From Exiguobacterium sp. TNDT2 (GTDB lineage Bacteria > Bacillota > Bacilli > Exiguobacteriales > Exiguobacteriaceae), in contig NZ_QLVE01000015.1 in NCBI RefSeq assembly GCF_003331145.1, forward strand, positions 1 through 64,000: DNA of 64,000 nucleotides, given 5' to 3'. This document shows, piece by piece, positions 51,948-59,927 of the stretch (the first letter of the stretch is position 1; each line of letters opens with the position of its first letter). The notes below the pieces were generated by a model. The model saw only the letters and a program-made list of their open reading frames with translations, ran no database searches and was not told the origin of the DNA. Both the position numbers and the translations under genes were made by a program.

Positions 51948-52015
51948 GTATATGCCTCCTGAACGTTATCGTTAGAAACTTTCATTCCCGAAATGTCAGG
52001 AAGCTACACATGAAA

Positions 52016-52453
52016 TCAGTCTTCTGCCAATGTTTTATTGAAAAATCGTTCAGAATGCTTTGAAAGCAAGTCCGCGAGTGATGGCGGTCGGACCGGCAAA
52101 TGGATGAGCGCGCTACGTTTCACCCACATCGGTGTGTATGAACCGTTCGTCTGTTCGGCCTGAAACTCTTCACCAGTCCCTGTCCCAAACTCACCACCGG
52201 TCGCGCGAGCCCAGTAGTACGGGTTCAATTCGCCGTTGAAAGCGACATGCGCAGCCACGCCTTCAAGTTCGACGTGAACACCGAGCTCTTCGTACGCTTC
52301 GCGGACGGCCGTCTCTTCAGCCGTATGACCCAATTCGACACCACCGCCCGGAAACACATAATACAAAAGGTTTTCTTTCTCACGACGAATGAGTGCGACT
52401 TCGTCACGTTCATTCACGAGGATGATGGCACTGCGCAATTTTGTTCTGACCAA
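52016..52453 (-). CDS. Nudix hydrolase
   Basis: This 145-residue enzyme hydrolyses a nucleoside diphosphate linked to another moiety. The Nudix box GX5EX7REUXEEXGU is complete in GGVELGHTAEETAVREAYEELGV near 40-62. The substrate is unknown. I use the TTG at 52453: AAAGGAACG lies six bases upstream, and the frame's extension upstream to 52495 would run through the terminator of the kinase gene. It lies between the YihY gene and the kinase gene on the same strand. Confidence 0.85.
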   Translation of the reverse strand: MVRTKLRSAIILVNERDEVALIRREKENLLYYVFPGGGVELGHTAEETAVREAYEELGVHVELEGVAAHVAFNGELNPYYWARATGGEFGTGTGEEFQAEQTNGSYTPMWVKRSALIHLPVRPPSLADLLSKHSERFFNKTLAED

Positions 52454-52483
52454 TGGAATCGTTCCTTTCGATTTCGAATCGTG

Positions 52484-52517
52484 AACAAAACGCATCGACT
52501 CGTGGCCGATGCGTTTT
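52484..52517 (-). terminator. Intrinsic terminator after the PfkB kinase gene (minus strand)
   Basis: AAAACGCATCG pairs with CGATGCGTTTT, T-rich on the minus strand; it separates the kinase from the Nudix gene. Confidence 0.88.
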
Positions 52518-52519
52518 CG

Positions 52520-53446
52520 TTAATCTGTTGCTGGTTGTTCGAGAGAGGCATACATCTCAGGCGTCAAGCCGTTATCATGTGAGGCGATGACATTTCCGGC
52601 GACGCGCATCCCGAGTCGGAGCGCATCTTCAATCGGATGACGTTTCATCAACTCGGAGATGACAGCGGAGAAGAACGAGTCGCCAGCACCGGTCGAGTCG
52701 GCGACTTTTACTTTCGTCGTCGGGACGTGACCTTGTTCATTCGTACGCAAGTCGACGTAGACGGCACCGAGCTCACTCATCGTGATGATTGTAAGCGGGG
52801 CTCCTTTCATTGCAAGCACTTCGGCGACACGTAACGCATCGTCCACGGTGACGATGGACATGTCAGACAAAATTTCTGCTTCTTCACGACTGCAAATGAA
52901 GCCGGTGAAGCCTTGGAGCAAGTGACGGTTCCGTTCGATCACCGACAGATGACCGCACACGCCATACAGCGGAAGCTTCATTTCGCGGCACAGTTCGATT
53001 GTCTCGTTCAATACATTGACTGACAAGTCGAGGTCAATCGCGACCGCCTGACTTTCAGCGAACACCGTATCGATGCGACGGAGGATGCATTCTTCCATCA
53101 TCGCTTCGTCCGGTTGCTTCGAGATGGACGTTTGCAGGTCGCCATTATTGTCCATGACGGCAAGCCACATGCCCATCCCATTGTCGTCGAGCAAATCGAC
53201 GTGATCAACGTTGACATTCAAAGCACGGAGCTCTTCGAGAACTCCCATTCCAATCTGGTCATTCGTCACGGTCGACACGAAACGAACGTCATTTCCGAGA
53301 ACACCTAGGTTTTGAGCGACATTACGCCCGGTCCCGCCGTTAGAAAACGTAATGTCACCGACGTTCTTGGCATCTTTATGAAGCGGGGCGAACGAGGTTC
53401 CTTTAATATCGACAAACACTTTGCCGATTACTGCAATCGTATTCAT
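52520..53446 (-). CDS. PfkB-family carbohydrate/nucleoside kinase
   Basis: This 308-residue kinase phosphorylates a sugar or nucleoside. The N-terminal signature is FSNGGTGRNVAQNLGVLG near 37-54 and the second signature, with anion hole and catalytic Asp, is DSTGAGDSFFSAV near 240-252. The opening VIGKVFVDIKG and the RNVAQNL pattern recall pseudouridine/adenosine-type kinases more than ribokinase, but no pseudouridine glycosidase gene is present. AAAGGTGG precedes the ATG at 53446; an ATG four codons upstream is less well placed. It is a single gene with its own promoter and a downstream palindrome that may be an operator. Confidence 0.88.
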   Translation of the reverse strand: MNTIAVIGKVFVDIKGTSFAPLHKDAKNVGDITFSNGGTGRNVAQNLGVLGNDVRFVSTVTNDQIGMGVLEELRALNVNVDHVDLLDDNGMGMWLAVMDNNGDLQTSISKQPDEAMMEECILRRIDTVFAESQAVAIDLDLSVNVLNETIELCREMKLPLYGVCGHLSVIERNRHLLQGFTGFICSREEAEILSDMSIVTVDDALRVAEVLAMKGAPLTIITMSELGAVYVDLRTNEQGHVPTTKVKVADSTGAGDSFFSAVISELMKRHPIEDALRLGMRVAGNVIASHDNGLTPEMYASLEQPATD

Positions 53447-53486
53447 ATACTGTACCACCTTTAGCCAATCTTCCTAATCAGTTCCG

Positions 53487-53498
53487 GTCTAATTAGAC
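53487..53498. promoter_or_regulatory. Palindrome at the PfkB kinase transcription start, candidate operator
   Basis: GTCTAATTAGAC is a perfect 12-base palindrome. If transcription starts about seven bases after the -10, it covers roughly +5 to +16, a roadblock-repressor position. It resembles the TCTA/TAGA sites of HutC-type GntR regulators. No regulator gene is adjacent. Confidence 0.5.
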
Positions 53499-53509
53499 AC
53501 ATTGTTTCA

Positions 53510-53538
53510 ATTATAGCGAAATCGCCAGCGGCTTTCAA
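53510..53538 (-). promoter_or_regulatory. Promoter of the PfkB kinase gene
   Basis: On the minus strand TTGAAA (53538-53533), a 17-base spacer and TATAAT (53515-53510). Confidence 0.8.
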
Positions 53539-53566
53539 TGACGGCATGAACGAGTGTCGATTTTTG

Positions 53567-55474
53567 TCATTCCAACGACGTGCTAAGCAAACGAAGCCCG
53601 TTCAAGATGACGAGGATGGTCGACCCTTCATGGCCGACGACTGCGAACGGCATGACGAGCAGTTCGAAGATGTTTGTCGCGATCAGTACGAGAATGACGC
53701 CTAAGGCGAACACGACGTTTTGGAGGACGACCCGATTCAATTTGCGGGACTGTTTGATGGCCGAGCTCAATCGACGGAGGTCGTTTTTCATTAAGACGAC
53801 GTCGGCCGTCTCGAGAGCGGCGTCCGTCCCTTCACCCATCGCGATCCCGACATCGGCCGTCGCGAGGGCAGGGGCGTCATTGATGCCATCCCCAATCATG
53901 CCGATGCTACCATACTCTTGTTTTAATTGTTTAATTTGCGCGACTTTCTCTTCCGGGAGACACTCGGCGATATAGCGGGTCAACCCTGCCTCAGAGGCGA
54001 TGGCTCGAGCTGTCGCCTCGTTGTCCCCTGTAATCATAATCGTCTCGATGCCGAGGTGGTTGAGTCGCTCGATTGCTTGTTTGGCTTCAGGGCGTAGTGT
54101 GTCCCGTAGAGCGAACGCTCCAATCGTCTTCTCGTCATCGCTGACGAACACGAGCGTGTGGCCGGCCGCTTTTAAACGTTCGACTTCGACGCTGAAAAAG
54201 TCGTGACTTCGATCGGCGAAACTTTGTTTGCCGACCCGATAAGCGACACCGTCAATGGTTGCTTCAATCCCGGACCCGGTCACATCTTTAAAGTGTTCCA
54301 TCGTTCCGGTGTAAGTCCCAGTGAATTGGACGAGTGATTCGGCGAGCGGGTGCATCGAATGTTCTTCAATCAAGCTGACAACGCGATAGACGTGCTCTTT
54401 CTCAACGGTTGGATGGATCAATGCCGCTTGGACTTCTGGTTTACCGATCGTGAGTGTGCCGGTCTTATCGAAGGCGATCGCTTTCAAGCGACCCATGTTT
54501 TCGATATGGACGCCGCCTTTGAATAAAATTCCGTGTTTGGCAGACGAAGCGATGGCAGCGAGAGCGGCCGGGGTAATCGCTGCGACGAGTGCGCACGGAG
54601 AAGCGACGACGAGTAAAATCATGCCACGGTAAATGCTCGTCTCAAGCGACCATGGTGTCAACACCGGACCGAGCGTGATGATTGCCGTGACGGAGGCGAG
54701 CACGACTTGAACGTAGCGTCCCTCGTACCGGTCGATGAACTGGGCCGACGGTGACTTCTCTTCTTGGGCTTGCTGCACCATTTGAATGATTTTTTGAAAC
54801 AACGTTTCCGTGGCGAGTTTTGTTACTTCTAACGTCAAGACGCCGTTCAAGTTCACGCTTGAGCCGTATACCTCGTCGCCAACGTTTCGATCGACAGGAA
54901 TCGATTCACCGGTGATGGCGGCTTCCTCGATCGAGGCACTGCCTTTCAAAATCCGACCGTCGACTGGGATGCGTTCGCCGGGTCTGACGTAGATGTGATT
55001 TCCAACGCGAAGGTCATCGATGTGGACGACCTCGAGTCCACCAGAGGCGTTGAAACGCGTTGCTTGTTCAGGTTGCAGTTCCATCAATGACTCGAGGGCA
55101 CGTTCGTTTTTGTTCATCGTGTACGTCTCGAGGGCGCCGGATAACGCGAAAATGAAGATGAGAATGGCGCCTTCCATCCAATAGCCGATGGCGGCGGCGC
55201 CGATAGCGGCGATGATCATAAGCAGCTCGACGTTCAACGAGCGGTTTTCCCACGTATCCGTCAGACCTTCTTTCGCTTTGGCGTAGCCGCCGATTAAAAA
55301 GGCGGTCAAATAAAGAGTGACGTAGAGCGCAGGAGCTCCGTCTTGTCTTTCCGCGATATATGCGAGTACAATCAATACACCACTGATGAGCGCCATGATG
55401 AGCTCGATATGTTCGATCCAGTTGGCCCGTTTGAAAACGTGGCTTTTTTCATGTGTAGCAGTTGATGTGTTCAT
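53567..55474 (-). CDS. pfeT: P1B-4-type metal-transporting ATPase, ZosA/PfeT-like (probable Fe(II) exporter)
   Basis: This 635-residue ATPase has no N-terminal metal-binding domain. The membrane metal site is SPC (ASPCALVAAIT), and the last helices carry GHEGSTILVILNGLRLL; together these define the P1B-4 group that includes Bacillus PfeT (formerly ZosA), an Fe(II) exporter. TGES, the phosphorylation motif DKTGTLT and GDGINDAPAL lie in order. AAAGAGGTG precedes the ATG at 55474; the upstream in-frame extension lacks a site. Fur-like and PerR-like boxes lie in the divergent promoter region, matching the dual control known for pfeT. Confidence 0.88.
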   Translation of the reverse strand: MNTSTATHEKSHVFKRANWIEHIELIMALISGVLIVLAYIAERQDGAPALYVTLYLTAFLIGGYAKAKEGLTDTWENRSLNVELLMIIAAIGAAAIGYWMEGAILIFIFALSGALETYTMNKNERALESLMELQPEQATRFNASGGLEVVHIDDLRVGNHIYVRPGERIPVDGRILKGSASIEEAAITGESIPVDRNVGDEVYGSSVNLNGVLTLEVTKLATETLFQKIIQMVQQAQEEKSPSAQFIDRYEGRYVQVVLASVTAIITLGPVLTPWSLETSIYRGMILLVVASPCALVAAITPAALAAIASSAKHGILFKGGVHIENMGRLKAIAFDKTGTLTIGKPEVQAALIHPTVEKEHVYRVVSLIEEHSMHPLAESLVQFTGTYTGTMEHFKDVTGSGIEATIDGVAYRVGKQSFADRSHDFFSVEVERLKAAGHTLVFVSDDEKTIGAFALRDTLRPEAKQAIERLNHLGIETIMITGDNEATARAIASEAGLTRYIAECLPEEKVAQIKQLKQEYGSIGMIGDGINDAPALATADVGIAMGEGTDAALETADVVLMKNDLRRLSSAIKQSRKLNRVVLQNVVFALGVILVLIATNIFELLVMPFAVVGHEGSTILVILNGLRLLSTSLE

Positions 55475-55515
55475 GTGAGCACCTCTTTCTAATTGAGAAT
55501 ATATATCAGTTAAAT

Positions 55516-55544
55516 GATAATGATTGAGGATGATTATCATTATC
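55516..55544. promoter_or_regulatory. Fur-like inverted repeat upstream of pfeT
   Basis: GATAATGAT-N11-ATCATTATC is a perfect 9-base inverted repeat of Fur-type half sites, 42 to 70 bases before the pfeT start. The spacing is longer than in a standard 19-base Fur box, so it may be two overlapping half-site sets. Confidence 0.6.
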
Positions 55545-55593
55545 TATTGTTGATATGATTGGGTTTAACGCTCGTTTCGGTTAATAGCATTAT

Positions 55594-55608
55594 TTATAAT
55601 TATTATCA
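55594..55608. promoter_or_regulatory. PerR-like box between pfeT and the EamA gene
   Basis: TTATAATTATTATCA matches the Per box TTATAATNATTATAA with one mismatch. It is 120 bases from pfeT and 66 bases from the divergent EamA gene, so which gene it serves is open. Confidence 0.6.
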
Positions 55609-55673
55609 TGTAAGTCTATTTTAGCACCAATCATAATAACTCACAAACTAAAAGATTAAGGAGTTTTTGTGTC

Positions 55674-56609
55674 ATGCAAAATGTATTTCAACGCCCTTGG
55701 ACGGTAACGTTCCTAGCGCTATTCAACACGTTTTTATGGGGGAGCGCCTTCCCGTTCATCAAACTGAGCTATGAGGCGCTCGATATTCAAGAACACGAGT
55801 ATGGCCAGCAACTGTTCTTTGCCGGCGAACGTTTTTTATTGGCCGGTCTTTTATTGCTCGTAATCAGCCGCCTCGTCTTCAAACGACCGATTCGATTAAA
55901 CGGGGAAAAACTGAAGGCGTATGCACATTTAGGGGCATTTTTAACGTTCTTGCAATATTTGTTCTTTTATATCGGACTTTCCATCTCGACTGGGGTCCAA
56001 GGCTCGATTATCGCGGGATCGACGTCGTTCTTCCAAATGGCGCTCGCTCATTTTCGTTATGAGGATGACCGTCTCAACCGATTGAAAGGAATTGCCCTCA
56101 CGCTCGGTTTCTCCGGGATCGTCATCGCCAACTGGCCGACGGCGCATGCAGAAATCGGGTTTGGGATTGGTGAGATCCTGCTCATTTTGGCGATGATTTC
56201 AGGAGCGTTCGGGAACTTGATTGCCAAGGATTATTCACGTAGCTATGACGTCGCTCCGATGACGGCTTGGGCGATGGTGTTCGGCTCGCTCGGTCTGCTT
56301 GTCGTCGGCTATGTGCTCGCGCCAGGGGATGTGTTCCTGCCTTATAGAGTGACGACGCTCTTCTTTTTGCTGTATCTAGCACTTTTGTCTGCGGTCGGAT
56401 TCACGTTGTGGAACACGCTGATGAAATATAACCCGGTCAGCCGGGTGTCGCTCTACATGTTCTTTGTTCCCTTATTCGGCGTCGTCTTATCGAGCGTGTT
56501 GCTCGGTGAAACGATCCCGTGGAACGCGCTCGTCGGATTGCTGTTCGTCATCGCGGGCATTTATCTGTCAACTTACTTCCAAGGGAGAACGAACCGTTCG
56601 GCCCGTTAA
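55674..56609 (+). CDS. EamA/DMT-family transporter
   Basis: This 311-residue membrane protein has ten predicted helices in two EamA repeats and probably exports a metabolite. The first repeat opens with LFNTFLWGSAFPFIKL and includes GLSISTGVQGSIIAGSTSFFQMALAHF near 105; the second ends PVSRVSLYMFFVPLFGVVLSSVLLGE near 270. AAGGAG lies 11 bases before the ATG. It is divergent from the metal ATPase and might share the operators there. The substrate is unknown; no terminator is clear after it. Confidence 0.9.
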   Translation: MQNVFQRPWTVTFLALFNTFLWGSAFPFIKLSYEALDIQEHEYGQQLFFAGERFLLAGLLLLVISRLVFKRPIRLNGEKLKAYAHLGAFLTFLQYLFFYIGLSISTGVQGSIIAGSTSFFQMALAHFRYEDDRLNRLKGIALTLGFSGIVIANWPTAHAEIGFGIGEILLILAMISGAFGNLIAKDYSRSYDVAPMTAWAMVFGSLGLLVVGYVLAPGDVFLPYRVTTLFFLLYLALLSAVGFTLWNTLMKYNPVSRVSLYMFFVPLFGVVLSSVLLGETIPWNALVGLLFVIAGIYLSTYFQGRTNRSAR

Positions 56610-56630
56610 TGAAACAGTGGTGAGCCACGG

Positions 56631-56659
56631 TTGACGGAATCTTGTTCTCATGGCAAAAT
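56631..56659 (+). promoter_or_regulatory. Possible promoter of the 100-residue gene
   Basis: TTGACG (56631-56636), a 17-base spacer and CAAAAT (56654-56659). Confidence 0.5.
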
Positions 56660-56749
56660 ATATTAAAAATTCTGAATTCTTTCAGGTAAAAAAATCGGTC
56701 TTCATTGTAAAGACTTGCGTGCGAATCTAATGGAAAGGAGGGTTGTACC

Positions 56750-57052
56750 GTGGCAAGAAATGCGATTGTCCGAAACATACTCATCTCCCGTCAACCGCGA
56801 GACGAGTATGTCAAATACGTGATGAAGTGCGTAAGTCGCGGATTAAAGGAGCATCATGAGCAAGTGGACGCGCGTGCCATGCGGCAAGGGGATGACATTC
56901 AGACAAAGTGGCAAATCAATGACCGCGTCATCGAGGTCACGCTCAAATCAGACGTGTTGGCCTCACTTGAGACAGAACCGTTCGCGCTCGATGAAGTGTT
57001 CATGCGCGCATTCGAACGAAACGATGTCAGGCTCGGTCCGGTGAAAGAATAA
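56750..57052 (+). CDS. Hypothetical protein, 100 residues
   Basis: I do not recognise this family. The soluble protein has a basic N-terminal helix region (MARNAIVRNILISRQPRDEYVKYVMKCVSRGLKEHHEQ) and a beta-rich middle (TKWQINDRVIEVTLKSDVLASL). It starts with GTG at 56750, seven bases after AAAGGAGGG, a strong site. A terminator shared with the convergent MFS gene follows. It stands alone between the EamA and MFS genes with no functional context. Confidence 0.7.
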   Translation: MARNAIVRNILISRQPRDEYVKYVMKCVSRGLKEHHEQVDARAMRQGDDIQTKWQINDRVIEVTLKSDVLASLETEPFALDEVFMRAFERNDVRLGPVKE

Positions 57053-57056
57053 CGTG

Positions 57057-57091
57057 AAAAAGGGAGGGTCTCCGTGGAGATCCTCCCTTTT
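57057..57091. terminator. Bidirectional terminator between the 100-residue gene and the MFS gene
   Basis: AAAAGGGAGG pairs with CCTCCCTTTT, with TCTCC/GGAGA inside. Confidence 0.88.
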
Positions 57092-58232
57092 AGACGTCAA
57101 TCGGCTTGGCTTTCGCCGTAAACAAACTGACGGCCAAAATGCCAAGAATGAGTGTGTACATCAAAAAATACACTTCTTTCGGTAACACGATCCAAAACGC
57201 TCCGATCATTGGCCCGCTGATCGAACCGACACTGAACGAGATGCTATATAGCATATTGCCGGTCGGCAACAACGAACGCGGCAACACTTCTGTCATATGG
57301 GCCAGTCCTAGCGAATATGTCGAGCCGAGCCCGGCGCCTGCTAGAGCGAACAAGACGAGAAGCCAAGCATAATGATCCACGGCAAGGTTGGCGATGGCGA
57401 AGACGAGCGTGCCGAGTGTCAACACGATTTGCAGGACCCGTTTTTTCCCGAACTGGTCGGCGAGCCGTCCAAGCGGTAACTGCACGATAATCGAGGCGAC
57501 GATGAACGTCGTGATGAGCGTACTCGTCTGGGTGAGCCCGATGTCGTTCCGAACCGTGAAGATTGGTAAATTCGCATTCAAGCTCGCCTCTAGGAAACCG
57601 TATGTAAAGGCAGGTAAGAGCGTATAGCCGCCACCGATGAGGACGAGGCGGATCCGTCCTTTCGAGTCGGTCTTCACTTTTTCGGCTTCCGGGTATTCGT
57701 TGTCGACCTTGAAAATCAAGAACAAGGAAGCAAGACAGAAGACGATCAAGACGAGGAACGGCAGCCAAAAGTGGAGGTCGACGAGCGGGGCGATGAGCGG
57801 ACCGACTGCGAAACCGAGGCTGAATGCCATGCCGTAATACGCCATCGCCCGGCCGAGGCTGCGCTTCTCGCTCGCTGAGGTGACCCACACCTGAGAACCG
57901 TAATGGAGCGCCGAGTCCCCGAAGCCGATGATGAAACGCATAAGCGCCCACATGAGCAGGGACGGCCAGAGTGGCAAGAACAATGTGGCGAGTGCCGTCA
58001 TGACGATGCCGAGGACGATGGTCGGCCGAAACCCGTACTTGCGGACGAACCGTTCGAGCAGCGGCGCAGAGACGATGACACCCAAGTAGAGCATCGTCGC
58101 ATTCAACCCGTTCAACCAGGCCGGGTTGCCGTCCCGTTCGATGAGCGTCGACAACAATGGGATAAGCGCCCCTTGAATCAATCCAGAAATAAAGACGACG
58201 AGTAATAAAATTGAAAATCGAAACCGTTGCAT
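57090..58232 (-). CDS. MFS transporter (YfkF-like)
   Basis: This 380-residue protein has 12 predicted helices. Motif A-like LERFVRKYGFRPT lies near residue 62 and again LGRLADQFGKKR near 262. The opening RFSILLLVVFISGLIQGALIPLLSTLIERDG resembles Bacillus YfkF. The substrate is unknown. GAGGTGA precedes the ATG. The next minus-strand genes upstream are a small membrane protein and a YfkAB-like radical SAM protein, so the order partly echoes the yfk region of Bacillus subtilis, where yfkF and yfkA/B lie close; that comparison is from memory. Confidence 0.87.
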   Translation of the reverse strand: MQRFRFSILLLVVFISGLIQGALIPLLSTLIERDGNPAWLNGLNATMLYLGVIVSAPLLERFVRKYGFRPTIVLGIVMTALATLFLPLWPSLLMWALMRFIIGFGDSALHYGSQVWVTSASEKRSLGRAMAYYGMAFSLGFAVGPLIAPLVDLHFWLPFLVLIVFCLASLFLIFKVDNEYPEAEKVKTDSKGRIRLVLIGGGYTLLPAFTYGFLEASLNANLPIFTVRNDIGLTQTSTLITTFIVASIIVQLPLGRLADQFGKKRVLQIVLTLGTLVFAIANLAVDHYAWLLVLFALAGAGLGSTYSLGLAHMTEVLPRSLLPTGNMLYSISFSVGSISGPMIGAFWIVLPKEVYFLMYTLILGILAVSLFTAKAKPIDV

Positions 58233-58258
58233 AGTTCACCTCATTATTCATTACATAG

Positions 58259-58287
58259 TAAAAAGCTGAGAAGGGTCTCAGCTTTTT
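58259..58287 (-). terminator. Terminator after the 64-residue gene (minus strand)
   Basis: AAAAAGCTGAGA and TCTCAGCTTTTT form a 12-bp stem overlapping the stop codon. Confidence 0.88.
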
Positions 58288-58472
58288 GGTTCGTCAATCA
58301 GTTGAGGTACATGATTCAAGTGTAAGAGTTCATCATCCCAACTGCCTTGACTGAATACTTCATCACGGTCTACTTTGTCTGAAACGAATGCGGCTGTCAA
58401 TAAGATGCTGAGCACGCCACCAAAAATGATAATGGCCATGATTGTAATCATGAATACATAAATGGCTGTCAT
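58278..58472 (-). CDS. Small single-helix membrane protein, 64 residues
   Basis: One strongly hydrophobic helix (about residues 4-29, VFMITIMAIIIFGGVLSILLTAAF) is followed by an acidic cytoplasmic tail (DKVDRDEVFSQGSWDDELLHLNHVPQLIDEPKS). GAGGTG lies seven bases before the ATG, and the terminator overlaps the stop, so it is probably expressed. No family is recognised. It sits 53 bases downstream of the radical SAM gene and may share its transcript. Confidence 0.7.
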   Translation of the reverse strand: MTAIYVFMITIMAIIIFGGVLSILLTAAFVSDKVDRDEVFSQGSWDDELLHLNHVPQLIDEPKS

Positions 58473-58525
58473 CTTCGAACACCTCGATTCGGTTTATATA
58501 CTAAATATTTCCCGAATAAAAATAG

Positions 58526-59632
58526 TTAAAACGGCTCGGCTACACGTTCACGGAAGTTCGTCTCAAGATAGTACGCTTGTTTGACGAGTGCGTTCGGACC
58601 AAGACATTTGACGGCCGAGCAGTGGCATGACAACGTGCCGTTCAAACTGCTGTTCGTCCACGCCTCATACGCGTCTTGAAACGAGGTGTCATAGAGCGTA
58701 CCAAGTGTACCGAGCTCATCCCCGAAATCGGTGACGATGATTTGGCCGTCGAAGATGTTCGTATTGAGGCGTGAACGGCCATCCGGGTCGTTGCGGACGG
58801 TGACGTTCTTCGCCTCGTGGAGTCGTTTCAATAAAGCGCGATCTTCAGGCAAGTCGGAGCAAGCATAGAACGGCAACGTCCCGAACGACATCCACACGCT
58901 CTCGTCCCGGACGTCGAGCAGATTGTGGATGGCCTGGCGGGTATCGGCAAGGGATGCCGACTCGAGCGCACTAGCCCAATCTACGGGGTACATCGGGTGC
59001 ACTTCATGACGCTGACAGCCGAGTGCGACGATTTCTTCATGGATTTCTTTCAAGTGCGGAATCGTTCGTTTGTTGAGCATCGTCTCGGCCGATACGATGA
59101 TTCCTTCAGCCGTGAGCGCTCGCGCGTTGTCTTTCATCGTCTGAAGCATCTTCAAGCGTGCTTCTGCGCTCGGTTTCCGGTCCATCATCGCGAAGCCGGC
59201 CTCTAAGAAGTCGGTATCCGTTCCCCAATTATGTGAGATGTGCAAAACGTCGAGGTAAGGGGTAATAAGATGGTAGCGAGAGAGCGGGAGTGTTAAGTTC
59301 GAGTTGATTTGTGTCCGGGCACCGCGTTCTTTCGCGTAACGCAGGAGTGGAACGACGTAATTGCGCACCGATTTCATCGACAGCATCGGTTCGCCGCCCG
59401 TAATCGAGAACGCGCGTAAATGCTCGATTTCATCCAATCGCGAAATTAATAAGTCGAGCGGGACTTCTGGCTCTTCCGTCTGATCGAGCATAAAGCCGAC
59501 CGCACAATGCTCGCAGCGCATATTGCATAGCTTGGTCGTCGTCACTTCGACGTTCGAAAGGACGAGGCGACCGAACTCGGTTTGATCGAGGTATGCTTCC
59601 CACGGATCAAACGTTATCGAGATGTTTTGCAT
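58526..59632 (-). CDS. Radical SAM protein (YfkAB-like)
   Basis: This 368-residue protein contains the cluster motif C-x3-C-x2-C in TKLCNMRCEHCAVGF near 36-43, the SAM-binding FSITGGEPML near 76, and a further cysteine set near the C-terminus (LSCHCSAVKCLGPNA) that could hold an auxiliary iron-sulfur cluster. It resembles Bacillus YfkAB, a fused radical SAM protein of unknown reaction. AAAGGTGG precedes the ATG. Its neighbours are a small membrane protein and a MFS transporter downstream and a divergent methyltransferase pair upstream. The substrate is unknown. Confidence 0.88.
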   Translation of the reverse strand: MQNISITFDPWEAYLDQTEFGRLVLSNVEVTTTKLCNMRCEHCAVGFMLDQTEEPEVPLDLLISRLDEIEHLRAFSITGGEPMLSMKSVRNYVVPLLRYAKERGARTQINSNLTLPLSRYHLITPYLDVLHISHNWGTDTDFLEAGFAMMDRKPSAEARLKMLQTMKDNARALTAEGIIVSAETMLNKRTIPHLKEIHEEIVALGCQRHEVHPMYPVDWASALESASLADTRQAIHNLLDVRDESVWMSFGTLPFYACSDLPEDRALLKRLHEAKNVTVRNDPDGRSRLNTNIFDGQIIVTDFGDELGTLGTLYDTSFQDAYEAWTNSSLNGTLSCHCSAVKCLGPNALVKQAYYLETNFRERVAEPF

Positions 59633-59670
59633 ATCAATTCCACCTTTTCATCAAGTCACATGAAATAGTA

Positions 59671-59679
59671 TGCTATAAT
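59671..59679 (+). promoter_or_regulatory. Extended -10 promoter of the 69-residue gene and rlmCD
   Basis: TGCTATAAT is a textbook extended -10; the -35 position (TCAAGT) is poor, as usual for this class. It lies 39 bases before the start codon. Confidence 0.65.
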
Positions 59680-59717
59680 AACAACTCTTTGTCACGAACT
59701 AAAGGAGCGATCACGAG

Positions 59718-59927
59718 ATGGGTAAATCACGAACGGATACGGCAGGAAAAATGAACGTGTTAAAGTCGAGAACGGAATTACTGTGCTTATCAGTCAATAC
59801 GTTGGACGAATTTACGACGCCAGAGGATTTGCATCGATTGTTAGCTGATATTGATTCCTTACGTGCGAAAGTCGTACGTTACGCCAAAGATTTAGAACAA
59901 GCATCTCGAAAGGATGAAACACGTTGA
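59718..59927 (+). CDS. Hypothetical protein, 69 residues, coupled to rlmCD
   Basis: I do not recognise this family. The short soluble protein has a basic start (MGKSRTDTAGKMNVLKSRTE) and a helical C-terminal part (PEDLHRLLADIDSLRAKVVRYAKDLEQASRKDE) with heptad spacing suggesting a coiled coil. AAAGGAG precedes the ATG. Its TGA overlaps the TTG start of the methyltransferase gene (TTGA), so the two are translationally coupled and share an extended -10 promoter. Confidence 0.75.
   Translation: MGKSRTDTAGKMNVLKSRTELLCLSVNTLDEFTTPEDLHRLLADIDSLRAKVVRYAKDLEQASRKDETR

Noticed and set aside
57244-58251. 335-codon minus-strand frame overlapping the MFS gene in another frame
   Set aside because: Its translation is rich in Arg, His and Pro without any fold pattern, whereas the overlapping MFS frame has clear helices and motifs.
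59718-59927. Calling the 69-residue gene a named Bacillus Yfk or DUF family
   Set aside because: The sequence did not match any small Yfk protein I could recall, so it is left as hypothetical.
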